Translations under genes and position numbers: made by a program
Notes under the pieces: generated by a model
What the model saw: the letters and a program-made list of their open reading frames with translations, nothing else
Database searches by the model: none
What the model was told of the DNA's origin: nothing
Source of the DNA: Burkholderiales bacterium
GTDB lineage: Bacteria > Pseudomonadota > Gammaproteobacteria > Burkholderiales > Burkholderiaceae_E
DNA length: 64,000 nucleotides
Direction: 5' to 3'
Assembly (NCBI GenBank): GCA_947487165.1
Contig: CANKWX010000012.1
Span: 1-64,000 of the forward strand
Part shown: positions 1 through 8,770 of the stretch, piece by piece
Layout of the letters: each line of letters begins with the position of its first letter
Position numbering within the stretch: position 1 is the stretch's first letter

Positions 1-1
1 C

Positions 2-646
2 CTGAGCCACCATCGCCACACCCAGCAGGCCGTCGACCCTGACCTGCCGCTGTCAGCGGTGTTTCCGATCACCCGCACCAGCCTGCGCCGCAAGCTCGTG
101 CGCGATCTGCTCGGCATGACCGGCTATCAGCGTCGCAAGGAACAGTTCGCGCGGGCGCTGGGAGAATCACAAGGCTTCGATGCCAGGCTGATCGCGCTGA
201 TGCGCCATGAACGCGCCTTTTTGCTGACCAATCTCGTCCTGCTGGCTGGTCTGAGTGCAGCCGGCCTGTGGTGGGCTTACTTCCTGTTATGGCTGCTGCC
301 ACTGATGACCTGGTACCAGCTCATCAGCCGGCTGCGAAACATCGCCGAGCATGCGGTGGTCGGACCGGCCGATGATCCGCTGCGCAATACCCGCACCACG
401 ATCGCCAACCCGCTGATGCGATTGGTGCTCGCCCCTTACTGGGTGAACTATCACCTCGAGCATCACCTCTTCGTGTTCACACCGTGCTGGAAGCTGCCCC
501 GCGCGCATCGCCTGCTGCGCGCTGCAGGCCTGCTCGAGCACATGGAGGTCGAGACCAGCTACTGGCGGGTGCTGCAAAAAGCCTGCAGTGCTTCAGACGG
601 ATCCGATAGGCGCGGTCCGCGACGAAAGACTGCGTCGCATATCTGA
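2..646 (+). CDS. Fatty acid desaturase, C-terminal part (5' end outside window)
   Basis: The frame is open from the window edge, so the true start lies upstream; about 214 residues are visible. Two histidine boxes of membrane di-iron desaturases can be seen: HHRHT at the extreme left edge and NYHLEHHLF near residue 150, with RNIAEHAV between them. A strongly hydrophobic stretch (LLTNLVLLAGLSAAGLWW and following) would form the second transmembrane hairpin. The family inserts double bonds or hydroxyls into lipid acyl chains at the inner membrane. The first histidine box is missing because of truncation, so the exact substrate cannot be judged. The gene converges on an acyl-CoA dehydrogenase, with a hairpin between them. 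Confidence 0.85.
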   Translation: MSHHRHTQQAVDPDLPLSAVFPITRTSLRRKLVRDLLGMTGYQRRKEQFARALGESQGFDARLIALMRHERAFLLTNLVLLAGLSAAGLWWAYFLLWLLPLMTWYQLISRLRNIAEHAVVGPADDPLRNTRTTIANPLMRLVLAPYWVNYHLEHHLFVFTPCWKLPRAHRLLRAAGLLEHMEVETSYWRVLQKACSASDGSDRRGPRRKTASHI

Positions 647-674
647 GGGCAAGCGACAGCGTCAGAATCGACGT

Positions 675-703
675 CAGCGCTGAGGTCGCTCGCCTCAGCG
701 CTG
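675..703. terminator. Hairpin between convergent genes, probable bidirectional terminator
   Basis: A perfect 11-bp inverted repeat (CAGCGCTGAGG, 7-nt loop, CCTCAGCGCTG) lies between the desaturase stop at 646 and the acyl-CoA dehydrogenase stop at 714. There is no T-run, so intrinsic termination is inferred from position and stem strength only. Confidence 0.5.
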
Positions 704-713
704 GGGTCGAGCG

Positions 714-1961
714 TCAGCGGCTGGTGCGGGTTGGGATCTTGTCGAAAGGCATGCCCCGATCGGCCCGCATGTCGGCAGGCAGACCCAGAACCCGCTCGGC
801 AATGATGTTGCGCAGGATCTCATCGGTGCCGCCCTCGATCCGGGTGGCGGGCGAGCGCAGCAGCATCGCCTGGAAACGCGCCGACGCTTCGACGCGGGCC
901 GGATCCATCATGATGCCGGCCTGCCCTTGCAGGTCGAGTGCGAACATCGCGATTTCCTGCAGGGTCTGGCCGGCGACCAGCTTGCCAATGGAGTTCTCGG
1001 GGCCAGGCGTCTCGCCGCGCGACAGCGCCGAGATGGCCCGATAGCCGGTATAGCGCAGCCCGCTGGTGCGCACCGCCCAGGTGGCAAGCTTCGAGCGCAC
1101 CGCCGGATCCTCGATCGCCAGGCCCTCGCCGGTCTCGAAGGTGCAGCAAAAATCAAGCAGCTCGGCAAAGCCGGTCGACATGCCGGCACCGATCGACAGG
1201 CGCTCGTTCATCAGCGTGGTGAGCGAGACCTTCCAGCCCTGTCCGACTTCGCCCAGGCGCTGATGATCGGGCACGCGCAGATCGGTGAAGAACACCTCGT
1301 TGAAACCCGACTGTCCATTGACCTGCTTGATCGGACGGATCTCGACACCCGGGCTCTTCATGTCGATGAAGAACATGGTCAGGCCGTCGTGCTTGGCCAC
1401 CGTCGTATCGGTACGGGTCAGCAAGATCCCGAAGTTGCTGTAATGAGCGCCGCTGGTCCAGATCTTCTGGCCATTGATGACCCACTCGTCGCCATTGCGC
1501 ACGGCTCGCGTTCTCAGACCGGCGAGGTCGGAGCCGGCGACCGGTTCCGAGAACAGCTGGCACCAGACCTCTTCGCCAGAGGCCAGCGGCGGCAGATAAC
1601 GCAACTTGTGACGCTCCTGGGCGTGGGCCATCAGGGTCGGGCCACACATGCCCTGACCGATACCAAAGGGCGACGACAACTTTGAAAAGACGCCTTCTTC
1701 CTGCTGCCAGATCACACGCTCAATCGGCGTGGCACCGCGTCCGCCGAATTCGGTCGGCCAGTGAAGACAGGCCCAGCCGCCCTCCTGCTTGCGCTTTTGC
1801 CAGGCCTTGCCGGCTTGCAGTACATCACCGGTACGTAGCACAGGCTGGCCGAGACCGGCCGTGGCCAGTTGCTCGCGCAGTTCATGGGGAGCGTTGGCCG
1901 CGATCCATTCGCGCGCTTGTGCCCTGAAAGTGGCTTCCTGGGGGGTATCTGAAAAATTCAT
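714..1961 (-). CDS. Acyl-CoA dehydrogenase (long subunit of first pair)
   Basis: A 415-residue FAD-dependent acyl-CoA dehydrogenase, which introduces the alpha-beta double bond of an acyl-CoA and passes electrons to ETF. Family landmarks are an N-terminal helical domain, a middle beta domain with FSEPVAGSDLAGL and INGQKIWTSGA, and a C-terminal helical domain ending in EGGTDEILRNIIAERVLGLP. The start is the ATG at 1961 (MNFSDTPQEATF), because an upstream extension would be unrelated sequence. It lies about 50 nt downstream of a second, shorter dehydrogenase in the same direction. Paired dehydrogenase genes of this kind often form heterotetramers in steroid or branched-acid degradation; this role is an inference. 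Confidence 0.9.
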   Translation of the reverse strand: MNFSDTPQEATFRAQAREWIAANAPHELREQLATAGLGQPVLRTGDVLQAGKAWQKRKQEGGWACLHWPTEFGGRGATPIERVIWQQEEGVFSKLSSPFGIGQGMCGPTLMAHAQERHKLRYLPPLASGEEVWCQLFSEPVAGSDLAGLRTRAVRNGDEWVINGQKIWTSGAHYSNFGILLTRTDTTVAKHDGLTMFFIDMKSPGVEIRPIKQVNGQSGFNEVFFTDLRVPDHQRLGEVGQGWKVSLTTLMNERLSIGAGMSTGFAELLDFCCTFETGEGLAIEDPAVRSKLATWAVRTSGLRYTGYRAISALSRGETPGPENSIGKLVAGQTLQEIAMFALDLQGQAGIMMDPARVEASARFQAMLLRSPATRIEGGTDEILRNIIAERVLGLPADMRADRGMPFDKIPTRTSR

Positions 1962-2011
1962 TTTTTTATCCTCGGTTGGTTGTCCGATGACGATGGTCGT
2001 GGCAGCAGCGA

Positions 2012-3169
2012 TCAGGCGGCGCGCTGATCGCGCAGGCGCTCGACGAGACGGTCTTCCCAGCCGGACAGCGGGCCGAGCGAGACCGCCAGCAGATTCGATC
2101 GGCGATAGTAAAGATGGCAATCGAACTGCCAGGTAAAGCCCATGCCGCCATGGACCTGGATGTTGTTGCGCGAGCAGTGCTGATAGGCCTGCGTGGCGCT
2201 CACGCGGGCGGTCGCCGCTGCCGCGGGCAACTCGGGCGCATCGGTCGAGAGCGCCCAGGCACCGTAGTAGCAATTGGACCTGGCCAGCGTGGCTGACACA
2301 TACATGTCGGCGAGCATGTGTTTGATGGCCTGCAGCGAGCCGATCGGTCGCCCGAAGGCAAAGCGCTCGAGCGCATAGTCGCGGGCCATCTCGAGCGCAC
2401 GATCGGCGCCGCCGAGCTGTTCGAAGGCGGTCAGGATCGCGGCGCGGTCGAACACCTTTTCGATGATCGACAGGCCTGCGCCCGGCTCGCCGAGCGGCTG
2501 TGCATCAGCGTGCTCGAAATCGAGCTGGGCATGGCTGCGGGTGGGATCGATCGTGGCCAGCGGTGACCGCTTGACGCCGGCTTGCTGCAGGTCGACCAGA
2601 AAAAGCGAAATGGAGGGCGCACCTGAGGACGCACCTGAGGACGCCACTGAGGGATCACGCGCCGCGACCACAGCGAAATCGGCGATGTCGCCGTCAGCCA
2701 CCGCGGTCTTGCGACCCGACAGGCTTGCCGACTCACCGGCTCTGGCCACGCTTGCGGTGATCGACGCCGGCGTGACCCGACCGCTACCCTCGACCAGCGC
2801 CAGCGTGCCGATGGACTCACCACTGGCCACACGCGGCAGGTGTTTCTGCTTCTGCGCTTCGGTGCCTGCCATCAGCAAAAACTCGGCCGCCAGCGCGATC
2901 GACGATCCGAAGGGAACCGGGGCGACCGCGCGTCCGAGTTCTTCGGCAATCACGCAGACCTCGAGATAGCCGGCTCCCAGCCCGCCATACGCCTCGGGGA
3001 TCGAGGCACCGAGATAACCCAGCTCCCCCATCGCGCGCCACAGCGGGCGGTCGAAAGGCTGCTCACCCTCAAGCACCGCGCGCACCGCGTTGCGGTCGCA
3101 GCGATCGGCCAGAAAGCGTCGGACCTGATCCTTGAGTTGCTGCTGCTCGGCTGAAAATTCGAATTCCAT
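2012..3169 (-). CDS. Acyl-CoA dehydrogenase (short subunit of first pair)
   Basis: A 385-residue acyl-CoA dehydrogenase family protein beginning MEFEFSAEQQQLKDQVRRF. It has the N-terminal helical domain (GELGYLGASIPEAYGGLG), a divergent middle domain without the usual glycine-rich FAD loop of its partner, and a C-terminal domain with RFAFGRPIGSLQAIKHMLADM and IQVHGGMGFTWQFDCHLYYRR. A short 12-bp tandem duplication near 2620-2645 encodes an SGAS repeat in the middle domain. The divergence of the middle domain and the adjacent partner gene suggest the non-catalytic or FAD-sharing half of a heteromeric enzyme (inference). A MaoC hydratase and a thiolase gene lie just upstream in the same direction. 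Confidence 0.88.
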   Translation of the reverse strand: MEFEFSAEQQQLKDQVRRFLADRCDRNAVRAVLEGEQPFDRPLWRAMGELGYLGASIPEAYGGLGAGYLEVCVIAEELGRAVAPVPFGSSIALAAEFLLMAGTEAQKQKHLPRVASGESIGTLALVEGSGRVTPASITASVARAGESASLSGRKTAVADGDIADFAVVAARDPSVASSGASSGAPSISLFLVDLQQAGVKRSPLATIDPTRSHAQLDFEHADAQPLGEPGAGLSIIEKVFDRAAILTAFEQLGGADRALEMARDYALERFAFGRPIGSLQAIKHMLADMYVSATLARSNCYYGAWALSTDAPELPAAAATARVSATQAYQHCSRNNIQVHGGMGFTWQFDCHLYYRRSNLLAVSLGPLSGWEDRLVERLRDQRAA

Positions 3170-3200
3170 CTGGCAAGTCCTTTCAATGCCGGCCCGCCGG

Positions 3201-4073
3201 TCAGGCGAACTCGAAAAAAGCGTTCGACACCACCGTGCGATCGTTGACGTTCGCCTCGAAGGTGACGCGTCCGGGCCCGTCGTGCCAGGCGGACACCCGC
3301 AGGGCATCGCCCGGAAAGACCGGTGACGAAAACCGCACCCGCAAGGTCCTGAAACGACCCGGATCGCCTGCGCACAGCGCGCCAAGCAGCATCTGGGCGC
3401 AATGCCCGTAGGTGCACAGACCATGCAGGATCGGCGTCTCGAAGCCACCGAAACGGGCAGCCGCAGGCTCGATATGCAGCGGGTTGTAGTCGCCGGAGAG
3501 GCGATAGAGGTGGGCCTGATTGAGTGCAATCAGTGCACTGACCTCGAGATCGGGCGCACGCGCCGGCCGGTCGATCCTGACCGAAGTGGTCTGACCCGAG
3601 CCTTCGAAGGGCGCGATATCGCCAAGCTGCTCGACACCGCGACGAAACGACCCGTTGACCATGCGCACGCAGACATTGCCCTGCGCGTCGGTCACCTGGC
3701 TTTCGGTTTCGACGAAACCGTTGCCCTTGCCGCGAGGGTGCGCGGCAATCAGGCGCGAGCTGACATGAACCGTGCCGTCGAGCGGCAGAGGCCGCAGCAG
3801 CTCGATCTGTCTTTCTGCATCGATGTTAAGCGGCCCGGGCGAGGCCGGGATCAGCGCCAGGTCGATCGGCGCTCCCGCCCCGCCCCAGCGAATCGGGAAG
3901 GTCGGGAACACCGCAAAGCCCGGATCACGCTCGTAGACGAAGCGAAGATCGGTCGCCCCGATTCCGACGGCATAGAGCATGACGTCGCGCTGGTCGTAGG
4001 TGATGGCGACCGGCTCGCCCCAGGGACCCGGGACGCCCCCGGGCAAGGCCGCCTTTGCATCGTAGACCGCCAT
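3201..4073 (-). CDS. MaoC-family (R)-specific enoyl-CoA hydratase, two-domain
   Basis: A 290-residue protein with an N-terminal MaoC-like half and a C-terminal hot-dog domain carrying the hydratase-2 motif (DYNPLHIEPAAARFGGF followed by ILHGLCTYG). The Asp and His of this motif are the catalytic dyad of R-specific 2-enoyl-CoA hydratases. It would hydrate the enoyl-CoA made by the neighbouring dehydrogenases. The ATG at 4073 (MAVYDAKAAL) was chosen because it starts the conserved region and leaves 14 nt from the thiolase stop; an upstream extension would overlap the thiolase. Its length fits two-domain family members such as bile-acid or cholesterol-type enoyl-CoA hydratases. Confidence 0.88.
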   Translation of the reverse strand: MAVYDAKAALPGGVPGPWGEPVAITYDQRDVMLYAVGIGATDLRFVYERDPGFAVFPTFPIRWGGAGAPIDLALIPASPGPLNIDAERQIELLRPLPLDGTVHVSSRLIAAHPRGKGNGFVETESQVTDAQGNVCVRMVNGSFRRGVEQLGDIAPFEGSGQTTSVRIDRPARAPDLEVSALIALNQAHLYRLSGDYNPLHIEPAAARFGGFETPILHGLCTYGHCAQMLLGALCAGDPGRFRTLRVRFSSPVFPGDALRVSAWHDGPGRVTFEANVNDRTVVSNAFFEFA

Positions 4074-4087
4074 CGCCGGGCCTTCGA

Positions 4088-5248
4088 TCAGAAGACTTCG
4101 AGCAGACCGGCTGCGCCCATGCCGCCGCCGATGCACATCGACACCACCACATGCTTGGCACCACGACGTTTGCCTTCCATCAGCACATGGCCGGTCAGAC
4201 GGGCGCCGGTCATGCCAAAGGGATGGCCGATGGCGATCGAGCCGCCATTGACGTTGTATTTGGCAGGATCGATACCGAGCTTGTCGCGCGAGTAGAGGCA
4301 CTGGCTGGCGAAGGCTTCGTTGAGCTCCCACAGATCGATGTCGTCGATCTTCAGACCATGGCGTTCGAGCAGACGCGGCACGGCAAACACCGGGCCGATG
4401 CCCATTTCGTCGGGCTGGCAACCTGCGACCGCCCAGCCCTTGAAGGCGCCCAGCGGCTGAAGACCGCGACGCTCGGCTTCCTTGGCTTCCATCAGCACGA
4501 CCGCGGCTGCACCGTCGGACAACTGGCTGGCATTGCCGGCGGTGATGAACTTGCCTGCACCTTTGACCGGCTCGAGCTTCGCAAGGCCTGCCAGGGTGGT
4601 GTCAGGGCGGTTGCACTCGTCGCGATCGACGACGGCCTCGACCATCGATTCGGCCTTGGTGACCTTGTCGACCACCTTCATCATGGTCTTGACCGAAATG
4701 ATTTCATCCTTGAACTTGCCGGCCTGCTGGGCAGCTGCCATGCGGCGCTGCGACTCGAGCGAGTACTCGTCCTGATATTCGCGGCTGACGCCGTAACGGG
4801 CAGCCACCACATCAGCGGTATCGATCATCGGCATCCAGAAGTCGGGATACATCTCGGTCAGGCGATCAGACTTGCCGCCGCCGCCGCCGCCCTGATAGCT
4901 GATCGAATCGACGCCCCCGCCGACCATGATGCTGGCACCTTCCTCGACAATGTGATGGGCAGCCGCCGCGATGGCGTTCAGGCCCGATGAGCAGGCACGG
5001 TGCATGGTCATTCCGGAGGTGGTCACCGGCAGACCGGCCAGCAGCGCTGCGGCGCGAGCCACGTTGCCGGAGGCGGCCACGCATCCCGCAATGACGTCCT
5101 CGACCTCGGCCGGGTCAACCTTGGAGCGCTGCACTGCATGCTCGATGGCGTGACCGAGCATGGTCATGTTGGAAGTGTTGTTGAAGCCGCCGCGAGCGGC
5201 TTTGGCCAGCCCGGTGCGGGCATAGGAAACGATGACTGCTTGGCGCAT
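4088..5248 (-). CDS. Acetyl-CoA acyltransferase (thiolase)
   Basis: A 386-residue thiolase that cleaves 3-ketoacyl-CoA, or condenses acyl-CoAs. It shows the nucleophilic cysteine region ([15 protein letters not shown]), the [11 protein letters not shown] block, the [20 protein letters not shown] histidine block and the C-terminal [11 protein letters not shown] cysteine motif. The start at 5248 ([16 protein letters not shown]) has GGAGAAG seven bases upstream; an ATG 21 nt earlier is less well placed. It is the first gene of the reverse-strand cluster thiolase, MaoC, dehydrogenase, dehydrogenase. Together these supply every step except the 3-hydroxyacyl dehydrogenase. A run of glycines around GGGGGGKSD is unusual but in frame. 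Confidence 0.93.
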   Translation of the reverse strand: MRQAVIVSYARTGLAKAARGGFNNTSNMTMLGHAIEHAVQRSKVDPAEVEDVIAGCVAASGNVARAAALLAGLPVTTSGMTMHRACSSGLNAIAAAAHHIVEEGASIMVGGGVDSISYQGGGGGGKSDRLTEMYPDFWMPMIDTADVVAARYGVSREYQDEYSLESQRRMAAAQQAGKFKDEIISVKTMMKVVDKVTKAESMVEAVVDRDECNRPDTTLAGLAKLEPVKGAGKFITAGNASQLSDGAAAVVLMEAKEAERRGLQPLGAFKGWAVAGCQPDEMGIGPVFAVPRLLERHGLKIDDIDLWELNEAFASQCLYSRDKLGIDPAKYNVNGGSIAIGHPFGMTGARLTGHVLMEGKRRGAKHVVVSMCIGGGMGAAGLLEVF

Positions 5249-5524
5249 GGTCTTCTCCGTTTGTGTCATTGAAGGGAATGAATGAGAGCCAGGGTCAGAC
5301 AGAGCCGTCCGCGGCGCACCCTCTATGGTCACACCTTCGGGCCTGCCGGCAAAGTCCCTTCGATCCGGGAATGCATCAATGTGCACACTGCAGGCTCATC
5401 CGGCGCAATTGTGGCAGCGCCGATTCGATTAAGACGAAAGTACTAGTCCGGCCGATGGAAACCCTCGTTGACAGAAGCCTGACTGATTCGCAAACATACT
5501 CTCCACCCCCCGACGGAGACAGAC

Positions 5525-6184
5525 ATGAACCAGCGATTCCTGATCATCGACGATCACCCAATGATGCGCGGCGCAGTGCGGTACATGCTCGAAATGATGG
5601 GTGAGTCGATCCAGACCGAGCAGGCAAGCAGTCTGGCCGAGGCTCAGGTCATCCTGAACGCGGCACCGCCCTTCACCCTTGCCCTGCTCGACCTGGTCCT
5701 GCCCGACACCGTCGGCACCTCAGGGCTGCAGACGCTTCGCCTGCGACATCCCAACCTGCCGATCCTGATTACCTCGGCGCTGTGCGATCGCCAGACGGTT
5801 GAGCGTTGCCTGCAGGGCGGCGCGGCCGGCTTCTTCGGCAAGAGTTCGGCCTCCGAGCGACTGGCCATCGCAGTGCGCACCGTCTGCTCGGGCCGGATCT
5901 ATCTGCCGCCCGAAATCGATGCGCAGATCGATCAGCGCTGGGTCAACCGTGCTGCACAGCGTCTTGACGGCGATGTGCGCAAGCTCGGCCTGAGCGATCG
6001 GCAGACCGAGGTCCTGCGCCTGATCCTGCAGGGCATGTCGAACAAACTGATCGGGCGTCAGCTCCAGCTCGCCGAGGGTACGGTCAAGGTCCATGTCAGT
6101 GCCGTGCTGCGGGCACTCGGTGTGCGCAACCGCACGCAGGCGGTTCTCGCGGCCAACCGGCTCGGCTTGCGACTGCCCGAATGA
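5525..6184 (+). CDS. LuxR/NarL-family response regulator
   Basis: A 219-residue two-domain regulator. The N-terminal receiver shows the acidic pair (LIIDDHPMM), the phospho-acceptor Asp in ALLDLVLPD near residue 60, the Thr/Ser position (LITSALCD) and the switch Lys (GFFGKSSA). The C-terminal LuxR helix-turn-helix runs from LSDRQTEVLRLILQGMSNK to GTVKVHVSAVLRALGVRNR. A GGAG ribosome site precedes the ATG. No sensor kinase is adjacent. Its stop overlaps the start of the next gene (ATGA), so the downstream lipoprotein is translationally coupled. A consensus-like TTGACA lies at 5468-5473 but I see no well-spaced -10. The targets cannot be told from sequence. Confidence 0.92.
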   Translation: MNQRFLIIDDHPMMRGAVRYMLEMMGESIQTEQASSLAEAQVILNAAPPFTLALLDLVLPDTVGTSGLQTLRLRHPNLPILITSALCDRQTVERCLQGGAAGFFGKSSASERLAIAVRTVCSGRIYLPPEIDAQIDQRWVNRAAQRLDGDVRKLGLSDRQTEVLRLILQGMSNKLIGRQLQLAEGTVKVHVSAVLRALGVRNRTQAVLAANRLGLRLPE

Positions 6185-7788
6185 CACGCTGGCTGGGCGT
6201 CGGTCTTGCGATCGCACTGGCGGCGTGTGCATCGCCGCCGCCGAGTCTGGCGCCACCCAGTCAATCGCCGCGGGGCCTGCCGATCGCGGGTGTCGACGGC
6301 TGCCGAGCGCTTGCCAACGAGCTCGCGGCGGTGATCACCCAGGCCGGTGTGGGCGATGCCCAAGCGGTCAGGATCGAGGGCTTCGACTGGCTCAGGGTCG
6401 ACCGCTTCACGGCCGCGCTCGGCAGACAAGCCGGCGGCGGCACGCAGACCGCCGCCTGGCTGGAGCACCTGCGCGCACTCGATGCGCAGGCTCGACGCAT
6501 CGAGCTCGACAACTTGCCCGATGCGCAGGTGGCAAGGGTGGCGAGCCTGACGACACCGACATCCGACGCAGACCCTGCATTGCAGCCCGACGCTGTGCGC
6601 TTGGCGCGCCAGACCCTGCAGGCCCGGATCGATTCCTGCGGGCGTGCGAGCACTGCTGCCATCGCCCAGGAGCCCGAGACACTCGATCGCCTGCGTCGAT
6701 CGGCACGGGTGCCGGACGACTATGTCGACTGGCAGCGTGCGCTCGGCATCTACCCGCTCAGTGCACTGGCCTTCCAGGCTGGCGTGCGTCGGGAAGAAGC
6801 GGCCATGGCAGCGGCCCATGCCCGTCATGCGAATGCGGTGGCCCTCGATACCCGGCTGATGGTGATCGAGCGGGCGCCGACTGACGCGCAAGACGACGGG
6901 TCGCGGATTGCGAACTTCAGGCGGGATGCACTCGGCGTGCCGCAACCCGAGCTGCGACAGGCCACCGCCCTGCTGGCCCGACATGCGCCCGTCATCGCGC
7001 TTGCCGGGCACACCGGCGATGATCGGATCGGCACCCTGCAACTCGATGCGCAAGGTCGATCCGTCGTCGATACCGGCCGGCCCGCGGTCTATGGACGCAT
7101 CGCCTTCATGCACTGGCAGGGCGAGATCCGCATCCAGCTGGTCTACACCGCCTGGTTTCCAGGACGCCCGCCCGACAGCCGCGCCGATCTGCTCGCAGGC
7201 CACCTCGATGGGGTCGTGCTGCGGCTCACATTGGATGCCGACGAACGTATCGACATGATCGACAGCATCCATCCCTGCGGCTGCTGGCACCAGTTCATCC
7301 CGGTCGGCAACTGGCAGGTGCAGCCGGCCCCGGTCGCAGGTGAAGAATGGGCCTTCGTGGCCCGGCGTCTGGCGAGCGTGCCGCCGGAGCACCGGGTGCG
7401 AATCAGGGTCTCGGGGGGCGCGCACATGCTTGAAGGCATTGACAGCGTGTCGCGGCTGCAGGGTATCGATCAATCGGCTCAGCCCGGCGCTGGCTCGGCC
7501 AGCCCGGGTACTGATCATTACACCCTGCTGCCCGACGACATGCTGCGCAGCCTGGCGCTGCCTTCGGGTGGACGACGCAGCCTCTATGACCCGCAAGGCT
7601 TCGTGCCGGGAACCAATCGCGCCGAGGCCTGGCTATTCTGGCCAATGGGCATTGCCGACGCAGGCGCCATGCGCCAATGGGGTCACCATGCCACCGCTTT
7701 CGTGGGTCGGCGTCATTTTGACGACGCCGACCTCCTTGAGCGGCGGTTTATCAGGCCCGCGCAATCACCTGATCAGCTTCGCCCGTGA
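6181..7788 (+). CDS. Lipoprotein of unknown function, coupled to response regulator
   Basis: A 535-residue protein starting MTRWLGVGLAIALAACAS, which is a lipoprotein signal with lipobox LAAC at Cys16, so it is probably outer-membrane anchored. I recognise no domain. The body is Asp/Arg-rich, with a region around AYGRIAFMHWQGEIRIQLVYTAWFPGRP and a CGCW motif (HPCGCWHQF). The C-terminal third contains DHYTLLPDDMLRSLALPSGGRRSLYD. The start overlaps the response-regulator stop (ATGA) and the 3' end overlaps the convergent acyl-CoA dehydrogenase by 38 nt. Coupling to a regulator suggests a joint envelope-sensing role, but this is inference. Confidence 0.8.
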   Translation: MTRWLGVGLAIALAACASPPPSLAPPSQSPRGLPIAGVDGCRALANELAAVITQAGVGDAQAVRIEGFDWLRVDRFTAALGRQAGGGTQTAAWLEHLRALDAQARRIELDNLPDAQVARVASLTTPTSDADPALQPDAVRLARQTLQARIDSCGRASTAAIAQEPETLDRLRRSARVPDDYVDWQRALGIYPLSALAFQAGVRREEAAMAAAHARHANAVALDTRLMVIERAPTDAQDDGSRIANFRRDALGVPQPELRQATALLARHAPVIALAGHTGDDRIGTLQLDAQGRSVVDTGRPAVYGRIAFMHWQGEIRIQLVYTAWFPGRPPDSRADLLAGHLDGVVLRLTLDADERIDMIDSIHPCGCWHQFIPVGNWQVQPAPVAGEEWAFVARRLASVPPEHRVRIRVSGGAHMLEGIDSVSRLQGIDQSAQPGAGSASPGTDHYTLLPDDMLRSLALPSGGRRSLYDPQGFVPGTNRAEAWLFWPMGIADAGAMRQWGHHATAFVGRRHFDDADLLERRFIRPAQSPDQLRP

Positions 7789-8770
7789 TCAGGTCAAAGA
7801 GTCCGTCGGGGCCTGCGGCCAAGGCCTGCCGACCAAGCCAGGCATTCCAGTGATGTTCGTCGCCCCAACGATCGCGCCATAGCCACAACTGCTGAGTCGA
7901 GCGAAACAGCGAGAATTCAGCGGTGAATCCGATCGCGCCATGTACCTGATGCGTGATCGCGGCCACCTTGCCGGCGGCTTCTGCCGCGCGAGCCTTGGCG
8001 ATGGCGGCTGCTGGCATCGGCCGACCGACCTCGAGTTCCTGGGCCGCCCAGTCGAGGGCCGCCCGCGAAGCCGCGAGCTCTTCGGCGGCCAGCGCCAGCG
8101 AATGCTGGACCGCCTGAAACTGGCCGATCGGACGCCCAAACTGCACGCGCGTGCCGGCCCACTCGATCGCCATGGCCATCGCTTGCATCATCGCGCCGGT
8201 CAGCACCGACGCACCAGCCATCGCAATCAGGCCCTGCACCATCGCTGTCTCGGTCGATCGTAGGCTGCGACCCGAGGTCGCGCCAACCATCGGCGAAGAT
8301 AGATCGGCCAACGGATACCAGGTCATCACAAGCTCGTCTCCCCAGGGATCGACCTCAAGCAGATGGGCAAGCTCGTCCCCCGATTGAGTCTGCACCACCG
8401 CGGGCGCGCCGACATCGGGCGCGCCGTCGGGCGCTGCGATCCGCAACCGAATCGGACGCGCGTCAGACAGATCGATCGAGGACCGCGACAGCAGAAGATG
8501 CGCCAGCAGCGTGTCGGTAAGCGGCACCGCAGGCGCATACATGCCGGCCGCCTGCAGCACCTCAGAGGCGTCACGAAACGCATTGCCTGCACCGCCTTCG
8601 GACTCGGGCCGCAGCAGGCGCGGCACGCCCGACTCGACCAGTGTCTGCCACAAGGCGAGGTCGATGCCCTGCGTGTCGGTGGAAGCCCGTGAGCCCTGCG
8701 ACGGCGCGCTCGCCTGTGCCTGCGCGAGCATTTTGGCGACCGCGTCGCCAATCATCGATGGTTCGCTCAT
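7751..8770 (-). CDS. Acyl-CoA dehydrogenase family protein (short subunit of second pair)
   Basis: A 339-residue, shortened acyl-CoA dehydrogenase starting MSEPSMIGDAVAKML. The C-terminal domain is recognisable (GTRVQFGRPIGQFQAVQHSLALAAEE and ITHQVHGAIGFTAEFSLFRSTQQLW), while the middle domain is short. The final residues (DQVIARA) run into the convergent lipoprotein gene with a 38-nt overlap. Its start overlaps the stop of the upstream dehydrogenase (ATGA at 8767-8770), so the two are made together. It repeats the long/short pairing seen at 714-3169, which fits a heteromeric enzyme acting on a bulky acyl-CoA (inference). Confidence 0.86.
   Translation of the reverse strand: MSEPSMIGDAVAKMLAQAQASAPSQGSRASTDTQGIDLALWQTLVESGVPRLLRPESEGGAGNAFRDASEVLQAAGMYAPAVPLTDTLLAHLLLSRSSIDLSDARPIRLRIAAPDGAPDVGAPAVVQTQSGDELAHLLEVDPWGDELVMTWYPLADLSSPMVGATSGRSLRSTETAMVQGLIAMAGASVLTGAMMQAMAMAIEWAGTRVQFGRPIGQFQAVQHSLALAAEELAASRAALDWAAQELEVGRPMPAAAIAKARAAEAAGKVAAITHQVHGAIGFTAEFSLFRSTQQLWLWRDRWGDEHHWNAWLGRQALAAGPDGLFDLITGEADQVIARA

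Noticed and set aside
927-1685. Long plus-strand reading frame of 252 codons
   Set aside because: It is antisense to the first acyl-CoA dehydrogenase, has no family features, and arises from the high GC content; the same applies to long frames opposite the thiolase (4055-4990), malate synthase (13359-14354, 14385-15383) and nucleotidase genes.
6058-7596. Minus-strand frame of 512 codons opposite the lipoprotein gene
   Set aside because: The plus strand has a lipobox, a coupled start and codon use like its neighbours; the antisense frame has none of these.
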